Assembly: GCA_023489375.1 (NCBI GenBank)
Contig: JAMDCX010000021.1
Span: forward strand, 1-6,566
DNA: 6,566 nt
Reading direction: 5' to 3'
Origin: Planctomycetota bacterium
GTDB taxonomy: Bacteria > Planctomycetota > Phycisphaerae > WQYP01
Positions 1 to 5,674 of this stretch are shown here, one piece after another; the first letter of the stretch is position 1, and each line of letters begins with the position of its first letter. The notes under the pieces were generated by a model that worked only from the letters and a program-made list of their open reading frames with translations, was not told the DNA's origin and did no database searches. A program made the translations under genes and the position numbers.

Positions 1-13
1 GAAATTATTTTGT

Positions 14-27
14 TTATTCATTATTCA
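14..27. repeat. Tandem heptamer TTATTCA x2
   Basis: TTATTCA occurs twice in direct tandem (14-20 and 21-27) in AT-rich non-coding sequence, and once more at 123-129. It has the same 7-bp period as the heptamer block at 81-108. It resembles the short tandemly repeated heptanucleotides known from some bacterial intergenic regions; its role is unknown. Confidence 0.5.
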
Positions 28-30
28 TTT

Positions 31-51
31 CCGGCGGGATAAACCCGCCGG
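31..51. terminator. Perfect GC-rich hairpin, possible terminator
   Basis: CCGGCGGG (31-38) and CCCGCCGG (44-51) form a perfect 8-bp stem around the 5-nt loop ATAAA. Only a weak T-tract follows on the plus strand (ATTTT, starting 5 nt after the stem). It could terminate a gene lying left of the window, or be a dispersed intergenic palindrome. The stem is certain; the function is inferred. Confidence 0.4.
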
Positions 52-80
52 CTCGCATTTTCCCCGTCTCTACTCCTATT

Positions 81-108
81 GCTAAATGCTATATGCTAAA
101 TGCTACTC
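81..108. repeat. Heptamer tandem repeat block (GCTAAAT type)
   Basis: Four successive 7-base units are readable: GCTAAAT, GCTATAT, GCTAAAT, GCTACTC. Seen otherwise, the 12-mer TGCTAAATGCTA is repeated at 80-91 and 94-105. TACTCCT flanks the block at 71-77 and 104-110. The sequence is AT-rich and non-coding in appearance. The period of 7 is not a multiple of 3, which argues against a coding role. Confidence 0.55.
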
Positions 109-338
109 CTGCATTCTACTCATTATTCAATTGTATTATGATTTTTCGCGGTTATGGCTCGTGAACAGTTACTCCAGACGCCTTGAACGCGGCGGTAACG
201 GTCATCAGAGTTTTGATAGTTACCGGAACCGCATAACCCAAAAGCTGAAAATAGCCAGCCGCTGGCGTATGTACCCGCACTATTACCATTATTATCAGCA
301 ACCATTCACAACTTTGCAGCCATGTCCATTCTGCAGTG
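106..338. other. Intergenic stretch without a recognisable gene
   Basis: Several short open frames cross this stretch on both strands, but none has a convincing ribosome binding site or a recognisable product. The most protein-like is a minus-strand frame of 65 codons (349 down to 152). Its hydrophobic start and ordinary codon use could mark the decayed end of an old gene. I do not recognise it, and I see no tRNA, rRNA or riboswitch here. Confidence 0.4.
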
Positions 339-483
339 GGTGCGGCCATATTTGGGGGCGGGGGCGAGATTTTACAGAGTTAATGCGTGGGCCAAGGCCT
401 CGCGGTTAAAATGAAATTCGTCGGTACAGGGCTACGAAAATGATGGGGGGATAGTAGAATTGCCCAAAAAATATGGCCGCACC
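339..483. repeat. Long inverted repeat enclosing about 115 bp
   Basis: The left arm GGTGCGGCCATATTT (339-353) is the exact reverse complement of the right arm at 469-483. G/C tracts of similar type continue beyond the A/T run on the inner side of both arms. Inside lies a smaller pair, ATTTTA (369-374) with TAAAAT (406-411), around a GC-rich GGCC-AA-GGCC core. No flanking target duplication is evident and no coding frame fills it. It could be a small non-autonomous mobile element, a structured RNA or a cruciform-forming site. Confidence 0.5.
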
Positions 484-520
484 TGTCTGATTTTTATCCC
501 CGGCTGAAATCCAAAGACGC

Positions 521-526
521 TATAAT
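521..526 (+). promoter_or_regulatory. Putative -10 box (TATAAT)
   Basis: A perfect TATAAT lies 53 nt before the chosen ATG at 580. It would place transcription start near 532-534 and give a leader of roughly 47 nt. No convincing -35 hexamer is present at 16-18 bp, so it would be a weak or activator-dependent promoter. A perfect hexamer can also arise by chance. Confidence 0.35.
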
Positions 527-579
527 AAAAAGCGGTCATGCTGGAAATCATGGCTGCGGTGAATATAAGGAAAATCGGC

Positions 580-2187
580 ATGGCACTTTATCAACGACTA
601 CTGGTGGGCACAATTCTATTGGTGGTCTTGGCGGGTCGCGTGGTTCCGGTTGAAGCCAAACCGACGGCAGCCGCTTCTAAGGGCATGATTCGCTTAGCCG
701 TTCCGGTGATTAACCAACAAAAGCATGAATATACCATCCCGGCAGCTTTTTGGAATGAGCACCTCACCGATTGGCTGGATGTGGCATTATGCGGCCGCCC
801 CAGTAATTTTCTTCATGAAACCGTATTAAGTATCCAAACCACACGTCATATTCTCAAGCGGGCGTTCACCGCTATCGGTTATCATTCCGCAACTCAATGG
901 TCGCCCGATATAGAGGATTTTGGCGCCATTCGCGGGCAGCCGGTCCTGATTCTGGTACATTTTAAGTTGCACGGAAAACCGCAAACCTTTTTGCTGGATG
1001 AATTAATCGAATTCCGCGCCTGGCATGTGTCCATCGGTCCGTTCGGCTGGCTGTATCTCGGCACGCCCGATCCTTATCACACGGCAAATCCAGGACCGCA
1101 TCCACGGGCGGGACAGTATGTCGATCCCGCAAAAATTCTGACGGATGATCCACAGGCGGCCATGCAATTCCGTGGTATTTTGCACGCCTCACAGTCCCTG
1201 CTGGATTTTCCGCTGTGTTTTGATAATTGGATTTATCCCAACATTCGTTACCACCGGAATTCCGCCGTACTGGCGATGAAAGTATTTAACAGCAATGGTA
1301 AAGTTCCGGCGCAGCTGACATTCCGGCGGGTTTCCGAGACGCAGTATCTGCAGGCCGCGGCTAAGTATTGGCACGATCCGCGTTTTGTGCCTTACCTGGC
1401 GCAACAAATGCCGATAGCGCAAACCATTGATACCGCGCGGCGGCAATTATGGAAGTTGGTTCAGCATCGGCATTTACCCTGGAGCAACTGGCGTGTGGAA
1501 CGCTGCGTGGCGAAATTGCAATATGGTTATGTCCGGTTACAGGCGGCGTGGGTAGCATGGGATGTGGCCCATGCGCATTTTCGTCTGGCTGACAATTTAT
1601 CGAAAAAACAAGTGGCCAACCAGGCCGAATTGTTTCTGTCACATTTACGTCAGGTAGCGGCGTGTGATCATCAACTCTGGTTGGCCACCGTAGCCTTCGA
1701 TAAATTACATAATCTCAAGAAAGCTTCCAGGACTGCTCCAACCAGGGGGTTAAGGCTCCTGCAGGCAGAAGAACTTTCCGCGCGATCTCAGGCCCTGCTG
1801 GATTCCAATATGCAGAAGCTGCAATTTTGGGGTAAGAAAAAACACCGTCTGAAACCCAACGATCCCCGCAAAATCTGGATTCGGGATGTCAACGCCCAGT
1901 ACATCCTGGCCCAGGCGCGGCAGGCCATGGGCCGGGCCGGATTGGCCTATGCCGCCGCCATGAAATCCGGTGATACGGCCAAGTTCCGGCGGCGTTATCT
2001 GGCGGCAATTTTGCAGGTATCACAGGCCAGGGAAAATGTAGCGCTGGTGAATGTGGATTTTCATATCATCAACGACCAGGGGTTTATCAGTGCCGGACAT
2101 CTGGCCGCCCTCAAAGCGAAAAAAGCCGCCATAGTGGCGAGAATCAAGCGAATCAAGGCCCAGCTAAAAAAAATATCGGGGCTTTGA
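580..2187 (+). CDS. Secreted protein with YdjY-like domain, function unknown
   Basis: The start at 580 is preferred because AAGGA (567-571) sits 8 nt before it and the product then begins with a classic Sec signal peptide: a short basic N-terminus, hydrophobic residues 7-19, and a VEA cleavage site near residue 26. ATGs at 538 and 550 are in frame but lack a Shine-Dalgarno and would bury the signal. The mature protein is about 509 residues. Residues about 36-215 follow the pattern I associate with YdjY-domain proteins: ALCG (69-72), a His-Glu pair (79-80), a GQPVLILV strand (119-126), WLYLG (157-161), and LLDFPL (207-212). Residues about 250-535 are mostly helical in appearance, rich in Arg/Lys/Ala/Gln, and end in a strongly basic helix. 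No enzymatic motif is visible. Location is probably periplasmic or extracellular. The domain call is pattern memory, not a search. It is followed by about 400 bp of non-coding sequence, so it is probably transcribed alone. Confidence 0.75.
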   Translation: MALYQRLLVGTILLVVLAGRVVPVEAKPTAAASKGMIRLAVPVINQQKHEYTIPAAFWNEHLTDWLDVALCGRPSNFLHETVLSIQTTRHILKRAFTAIGYHSATQWSPDIEDFGAIRGQPVLILVHFKLHGKPQTFLLDELIEFRAWHVSIGPFGWLYLGTPDPYHTANPGPHPRAGQYVDPAKILTDDPQAAMQFRGILHASQSLLDFPLCFDNWIYPNIRYHRNSAVLAMKVFNSNGKVPAQLTFRRVSETQYLQAAAKYWHDPRFVPYLAQQMPIAQTIDTARRQLWKLVQHRHLPWSNWRVERCVAKLQYGYVRLQAAWVAWDVAHAHFRLADNLSKKQVANQAELFLSHLRQVAACDHQLWLATVAFDKLHNLKKASRTAPTRGLRLLQAEELSARSQALLDSNMQKLQFWGKKKHRLKPNDPRKIWIRDVNAQYILAQARQAMGRAGLAYAAAMKSGDTAKFRRRYLAAILQVSQARENVALVNVDFHIINDQGFISAGHLAALKAKKAAIVARIKRIKAQLKKISGL

Positions 2188-2202
2188 CCACAGGGAGGAG
2201 AA

Positions 2203-2280
2203 TTGGCGCAACAAGGGCAAGGTGAGGCAAACCCGCCACTTATGCCGGAAAGCCGCAATTTTCAGGAGGATTGTAAATAG
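2203..2280 (+). other. Possible 25-codon mini-ORF with strong RBS
   Basis: GGAGG (2194-2198) stands 4 nt before a TTG codon that opens 25 sense codons ending in TAG (2278-2280). The peptide (starting MAQQGQGEANPP) is not recognisable. A second AGGAGG (2264-2269) lies near its end, and the stop overlaps a GTG by one base. This could be a leader peptide or chance. The TTG start and tight spacing weaken the case. Confidence 0.2.
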
Positions 2281-2281
2281 T

Positions 2282-2320
2282 GCGCCCCAGGATTCCAACT
2301 TATGACCTTCGGTCCCGGAC
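2282..2320 (-). pseudogene. tRNA-like 3' fragment (degenerate)
   Basis: Read on the minus strand, this stretch resembles the 3' half of a tRNA: GGTCATAAGTTGGAATCCT corresponds to the variable loop, T-arm and T-loop, where a normal tRNA would read about GGTCATAGGTTCGAATCCT. The T-loop Cys-position base is changed (TTGGAAT instead of TTCGAAT). The T-stem pairs poorly and the usual 3' T-stem and acceptor spacing is shortened. No matching D-arm or full 5' half is found upstream on the minus strand. I infer a decayed tRNA piece, possibly left at an old integration site. A chance match cannot be excluded. Confidence 0.3.
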
Positions 2321-2343
2321 GCGGCAAACCTGCGGGCGTATAC

Positions 2344-2518
2344 GGTTAGGGGCCGCGCAAAAACAACTTCGCACTTTTCGGCAGGTTCTTTTGGCCGCGG
2401 GCTTCGTTGTTCGCTGCTTACAGACCCGCAGGCGGGGTAGGCGCGTCGCTCACGCCTCGCCGGCGGCCAAAACTCCCGCGCCGTAAAATATGAATTTATT
2501 TTGGCGCGGCCCCTTACC
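2344..2518. repeat. Nested palindromic element, about 175 bp
   Basis: The outer arms are GGTTAGGGGCCGCGCAAAA (2344-2362) and TTTTGGCGCGGCCCCTTACC (2499-2518), complementary except for one extra G and one mismatch. Middle arms TTTTGGCCGC (2389-2398) and GCGGCCAAAA (2463-2472) are perfectly complementary, with further pairing inward. The centre holds small hairpins, CCCG/CGGG (2425-2436) and AGGCG/CGCCT (2439-2457). Arms of such length at three levels suggest a MITE-like element or a branched structured RNA. No clear target duplication flanks it. Open frames through it on either strand look like by-products of its GC-rich palindromes. Confidence 0.6.
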
Positions 2519-2521
2519 TCA

Positions 2522-2551
2522 CTGGCAATATCCGCCTGCAAGCCCTAATAT
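2522..2551 (+). promoter_or_regulatory. Putative promoter for the IspD-like gene
   Basis: CTGGCA (2522-2527, four of six to TTGACA) and TAATAT (2546-2551) are separated by 18 bp, just outside the right arm of the palindromic element. They lie 36 nt before the ATG at 2587. The match is weak and the gene could equally be read from upstream. Confidence 0.25.
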
Positions 2552-2586
2552 TCCTGCGATGATGTTACGCGTACAGGAGGTTCATC

Positions 2587-3315
2587 ATGCGCATTGGAGT
2601 TTTGTTTGTACTGGCGGCGCCGGCCTGGGCCGCTAAAGATTCCGGCCAGCCCTTTTCTAAAATTGATGGTCGTGAGATTTTTATGCGAACCATTGAGTTG
2701 TATGCCAATCGCGATCAGGTGCAGCAGCGGATGTTATGCGTGCTGCCGGACGATTTAGCGCGTGTGCAACAGAAATATGGCGCCCATTTAGCTTTTCAGG
2801 GTGTAAATGTAGCGGTCGGCGGGCCGGATTGGTTTGGTGCAGCTCAGCGCGGGTGGGAAAAGCTCAAGCCGGAAATTGACACAATTATCGTGCATGACGC
2901 CTGCTGCCCGGCGGTTCCGTATACGATGCTTGATGCACTGGAAGAGGCAGTTGAGAAAACCGGAGCGGCAGCTCCAGTGGTTCCAGTCGGTGGAGCTTTA
3001 GTGCGGAATCAGGATAATACACTGGGATCGTGGATTTCCGACCCGGGTTTACATCTTATACAATCTCCGCAAATATTCACCCGTTCCGTACTGGAGAAAG
3101 CTTATGGTCGACGAACAGAAAAAGGGCTTAAATATCCCGATGACGCCGGTCTGGTAAAACTGACGGGTACCGTAGTGACAACCGTGCCCGGCTGGCGTCT
3201 TAATATCCGGATCGATCAGGAAGAATTAATTAAGCTTGGCGCCGATGCGATCAAACATCTGCCGCGGGCCAGAAGTAACGCTCCGGTCAGTCCATTTGAT
3301 GAAGCACAGTGGTAA
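2587..3315 (+). CDS. IspD-family protein (MEP cytidylyltransferase homologue), probably catalytically inactive
   Basis: The fold and length (242 residues) match IspD, which makes CDP-methylerythritol from CTP and MEP in the non-mevalonate isoprenoid pathway. Recognisable landmarks are PFSKIDGREIF (22-32), GG (78-79), VHDACCP (102-108), SPQIF (160-164), DDA (185-187) and LNIRID (205-210). Most active-site positions have changed. The glycine-rich loop with its Arg is replaced by LAAPAWAAK (9-17). The Lys of KPF is Gln21. The Arg and Ser after GG are Trp82 and Ala85. The Arg of HDAxRP is Cys107. The Thr-Lys-Arg stretch and the Arg before GLW (TVDR-NGLW in E. coli) are gone around 133-153. So it is an IspD relative that probably does not catalyse the reaction, or a gene in decay. 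The frame is otherwise open and the start is firm, with AGGAGG (2575-2580) 6 nt before ATG. The N-terminus also resembles a short signal peptide. A functional ispD would be expected elsewhere in the genome. Confidence 0.8.
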   Translation: MRIGVLFVLAAPAWAAKDSGQPFSKIDGREIFMRTIELYANRDQVQQRMLCVLPDDLARVQQKYGAHLAFQGVNVAVGGPDWFGAAQRGWEKLKPEIDTIIVHDACCPAVPYTMLDALEEAVEKTGAAAPVVPVGGALVRNQDNTLGSWISDPGLHLIQSPQIFTRSVLEKAYGRRTEKGLKYPDDAGLVKLTGTVVTTVPGWRLNIRIDQEELIKLGADAIKHLPRARSNAPVSPFDEAQW

Positions 3316-3329
3316 AAGTCGGCGGCTAA

Positions 3330-3361
3330 ATGAAAAATGTAATCCGGGCGGATGAAAAATG
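3330..3361. repeat. Short direct repeat ATGAAAAATG x2
   Basis: ATGAAAAATG occurs at 3330-3339 and 3352-3361, 22 bp apart, each preceded by a GGCGG- or GGGCGG-like run. This lies in the 128-bp gap between the IspD-like gene and the glycosyltransferase. Spacing of two helical turns is compatible with a protein-binding site, but there is no other support. Confidence 0.3.
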
Positions 3362-3443
3362 CTTCCAATCAGGGCTTGCACATAGAGACGACAAAGTTAA
3401 TCTTACGCATCCGCAGACGGTAAGCACAAGGTGATGAAAATAT

Positions 3444-4577
3444 ATGACGCACCGCGTTGTGTTCTTAATTACCGATCTGGATCTGGGGGGAATGCCGCTG
3501 ATCCTGCAACGCATTGTCCGCGGCCTTAAAGAACTGGGGCAATGGGAGCCAACCGTTGTCAGCATTAAGCCACCGGGTATTGTGGGCCACTGGATTCGGC
3601 ATAAGGGCTGTGAAGTGATCGGCCTGAATGCGCAAAGCTCCCATGACCTCAACGCAGTCCGCCGTTGGGTTAAAACACTGCGGAAACTGGACCCGCCGGT
3701 GGTCGTCAGCACGCTGGTGCATGCCAATGCCCTGGCGGCGTTAACTGCGCCCATGACTGGTTCACGATTGTATTTTCAATCCATTCATACTTTGCAAAGC
3801 GAACCCCGCTGGCTCTGGCGGTTGCAGGGGTTGATCTCCGGGCAATGCGAAGGCGTCATAACACCATCGCACGCTGTGCTGCAGCGGGTGGCTCAATTTG
3901 GCCGGTTTAACCGTGGATATGTGATTCCCTGTGGACTGGATTATGAAAAATTCGCTGCCGCAGAAGCCATACCAGCCACACAGCGACCCTGGCCGGCCAA
4001 TGCCAGGGTAATAGGGTATATTGGCCGTTTTGACTCGGTAAAGCGGTTGGATCGGCTGGTTTCGGAATTCGCCGGATTACTGACGAAAGATTATCACCAA
4101 TGGAGCCGACTTTATCTGGCATTGATTGGTTATGGGCCGGAGGAAAAACCGTTGCGGGCCTTGGCGGCCAAACTTGGCATTGCCTCGCATCTGGTTTTTC
4201 CCGGTGCCACCGCCGAGCCGGAACGGTGGTACAAAACGTTGGAAGTGCTCTGCATGCCATCTACGGTTGAAGGATTTGGCATGAATATCATCGAGGCTAT
4301 GGCCTGTGGTACGCCGGTCGTGGCCTGTCGCGGCGCGGCGGTTAAGGAAATCGCTACCGATCAACTCACCGCTTTGCTGGTGGATCCGGAAACTCCCGGC
4401 TCCATGGCGGAGGCTGTCGCCAAGCTGTTGCAAGATAAAACCCTGGCCGGAAATATTCGCAACCGTGCGCAAAAGCTGGTGGCTGAACATTATCAGGCCC
4501 AGCGGATGGTGGAAAAATATCAAATGGTTTTGGATCAGGCCATCGCGGGCACGGTCGATTCCGCGGAGAGTCGCTGA
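3444..4577 (+). CDS. Glycosyltransferase, GT4 family (GT-B fold)
   Basis: It transfers a sugar from a nucleotide-activated donor to an unknown acceptor, probably at the cytoplasmic face of the membrane during glycan or lipopolysaccharide synthesis. The 377-residue length is typical. The N-terminal Rossmann half carries the GG loop (15-16, in DLDLGGMPLI). The linker motif IPCGLDYEKF lies at 161-170. The C-terminal nucleotide-sugar half opens with IGYIGRFDSVKRLDRL (190-205) and contains IGYGPE (228-233). The retaining-GT4 EX7E motif is EGFGMNIIE (276-284), followed by AMACGTPVVA (285-294). All expected key residues are present, so it should be active. AAGGTG (3428-3433) is 10 nt before the ATG. 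There is no signal peptide or membrane segment. Neighbours do not reveal the acceptor, and donor specificity cannot be read from the sequence. Confidence 0.93.
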   Translation: MTHRVVFLITDLDLGGMPLILQRIVRGLKELGQWEPTVVSIKPPGIVGHWIRHKGCEVIGLNAQSSHDLNAVRRWVKTLRKLDPPVVVSTLVHANALAALTAPMTGSRLYFQSIHTLQSEPRWLWRLQGLISGQCEGVITPSHAVLQRVAQFGRFNRGYVIPCGLDYEKFAAAEAIPATQRPWPANARVIGYIGRFDSVKRLDRLVSEFAGLLTKDYHQWSRLYLALIGYGPEEKPLRALAAKLGIASHLVFPGATAEPERWYKTLEVLCMPSTVEGFGMNIIEAMACGTPVVACRGAAVKEIATDQLTALLVDPETPGSMAEAVAKLLQDKTLAGNIRNRAQKLVAEHYQAQRMVEKYQMVLDQAIAGTVDSAESR

Positions 4578-4904
4578 ATCGGCCGTTGTTTTATGAGTGT
4601 TAACTTCAGCTTCCTGAGGAATGGGATCGTAATAACTTCCCGATTGGCATTACCATTGCATACTCCACCACCGGCCAAGCCGGTGACTATATGACAGACA
4701 GTGCTCCGGAATCTACGCCCTAACCGGCGCAACGACTATTTGGAAGTTAATATGCGTCATTTCCCAAGTAGTCTTGGCCCGCGCGTTAACACTGGAAATT
4801 TCGCCCTGCCCCAGAACATGGCTGCCAGGCGTGGCCGAGACTCTGGCTAAATTCCATGAAGGCCGTTACACTACCGGCATTATTCCCAATGAGGAGAAAA
4901 CAAG
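4578..4904. other. 327-bp gap upstream of ppa, no recognisable gene
   Basis: This stretch holds a small palindrome TTCCTGAGGAA (4611-4621) and the hairpin described separately. A plus-strand frame stays open from 4687 into the pyrophosphatase gene in another phase. Its codons look fairly ordinary, but it has no ribosome binding site, its product is unknown, and the overlap speaks against it. No convincing promoter pair was found. TAATAT at 4748-4753 has no partner -35. Confidence 0.4.
4669..4685. terminator. Hairpin downstream of the glycosyltransferase, weak terminator candidate
   Basis: CACCGGC (4669-4675) and GCCGGTG (4679-4685) form a perfect 7-bp GC-rich stem with the loop CAA, 91 nt after the glycosyltransferase stop. 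No T-run follows, so it is not a standard intrinsic terminator. It may stabilise the transcript end. Confidence 0.3.
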
Positions 4905-5507
4905 ATGGGCCGTATTATTGCACCGTTCAAACAAACCCGCACCGCCAGCCCCTGGCATGATGTTGATCCCGGCAGCGGTATGTTGCCGTCCGTATTCCAC
5001 GCCATTGTTGAAATTCCGCTGGGTTCATCAAATAAATATGAGATGGATAAAGTCACCGGACTGCTGAAACTGGACCGGGTGCTGCATTCGGCCGTCTATT
5101 ATCCCGCCAATTATGGTTTTATTCCGCAGACCATGGCCGATGACGGTGATCCGCTGGATGTTCTGGTACTTGGGGCGGAGCCGGTTTATCCATTGACCAT
5201 TGTGGAAGCCAGGGCCATCGGATTGATGACCATGAAAGATCAGAATGAGATAGATCACAAGGTTATTTCCGTACACGTCAACGATCCTGAATACAGCAGT
5301 TACAGTGATGTCCATCAGCTTCCACCGCATAAACTCTCAGTGTTAAAACGGTTTTTTGAAGATTATAAATCCCTGGAAAATAAGCGTGTGGTGGTCGACG
5401 ACGTGTTACCCGCTGAATACGCCTTTCCGGTAATTGAACAAGCGCTGATGATCTATAAAAAATGGCGCGCCGGGGAGGATGTCAGCCGTCTGTTACATCT
5501 TGCATAA
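4905..5507 (+). CDS. ppa: Inorganic pyrophosphatase, family I (soluble)
   Basis: It hydrolyses pyrophosphate to two phosphates in the cytoplasm, using Mg2+, and so pulls biosynthetic reactions forward. The family signature is complete: EIPLGSSNKYEMDK (36-49, with Glu36, Lys44, Glu46), YYPANYGFIPQT (65-76), and DGDPLDVLVLG (80-90), with the metal ligands Asp80, Asp82 and Asp85. Next come Asp112, Asp117 and Lys119 in KDQNEIDHK, then FFEDYKSLE (150-158). AGGAGA (4892-4897) lies 7 nt before the ATG and fixes the start. Another in-frame ATG at 4857 lacks a Shine-Dalgarno. The 200-residue length is slightly above the common 175-180. The excess is a basic N-terminal extension of about 15 residues before WHDV. 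It is separated from the gene on its left by 327 bp and is probably expressed on its own. It converges with hemB. Confidence 0.96.
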   Translation: MGRIIAPFKQTRTASPWHDVDPGSGMLPSVFHAIVEIPLGSSNKYEMDKVTGLLKLDRVLHSAVYYPANYGFIPQTMADDGDPLDVLVLGAEPVYPLTIVEARAIGLMTMKDQNEIDHKVISVHVNDPEYSSYSDVHQLPPHKLSVLKRFFEDYKSLENKRVVVDDVLPAEYAFPVIEQALMIYKKWRAGEDVSRLLHLA

Positions 5508-5595
5508 CACCAAGGTGACCGTATGATATGACCACTGAAATCTGGCAATCGTTCACGGCATTGCGACCACATCGCCGCCCCTTGGCCACTTGGTG
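5508..5595. repeat. Imperfect inverted repeat between ppa and hemB
   Basis: CACCAAG directly after the ppa stop (5508-5514) is matched by CTTGGTG (5589-5595). Allowing one gap, the pairing extends to about 12 positions. The loop is long and no T-run follows, so a bidirectional terminator role for these convergent genes is only a guess. The rest of the 167-bp gap shows a weak ACCC/GGGT hairpin near 5629-5642 and nothing else. Confidence 0.25.
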
Positions 5596-5674
5596 AACTG
5601 CATGTAACCCCCAAGATATGTAATTAGTACCCGTAAAGGGTTATCAAATATATTATAACTCCCGGCAGAATATT

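Noticed and set aside
86..409. 107-codon plus-strand frame
   Set aside because: It starts inside the heptamer repeats without a ribosome binding site, has an odd composition (many Tyr/Cys/Arg), and runs into the inverted repeat. There is no recognisable product.
538..579. Upstream ATGs at 538 and 550 as starts of the YdjY-like gene
   Set aside because: There is no Shine-Dalgarno before either, 538 would be nearly leaderless behind the TATAAT box, and the extension spoils an otherwise standard signal peptide.
2280..2486. 68-codon GTG frame with AGGAGG upstream
   Set aside because: Its product is a translation of the tRNA-like and palindromic sequence and is Arg-rich. Kept only as a finding about the ribosome binding site.
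2164..2541. 125-codon minus-strand frame
   Set aside because: It runs through the palindromic element and the end of the upstream gene, with unnatural composition; open only because of the GC-rich repeats.
3402..3424. CTTAC/GTAAG hairpin before the glycosyltransferase
   Set aside because: Only 5 bp with a 13-nt loop. This is expected by chance and is not a credible terminator or riboswitch.
3326..3754. 142-codon minus-strand frame
   Set aside because: Antisense to the start of the glycosyltransferase, which has full family motifs. No independent signal.
4077..4523. 148-codon minus-strand frame
   Set aside because: Antisense to the conserved C-terminal half of the glycosyltransferase; a shadow frame.
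4774..5067. 97-codon plus-strand frame overlapping ppa
   Set aside because: TTG start without a ribosome binding site. Half of it overlaps the conserved part of ppa in another phase, and the product is unrecognisable.
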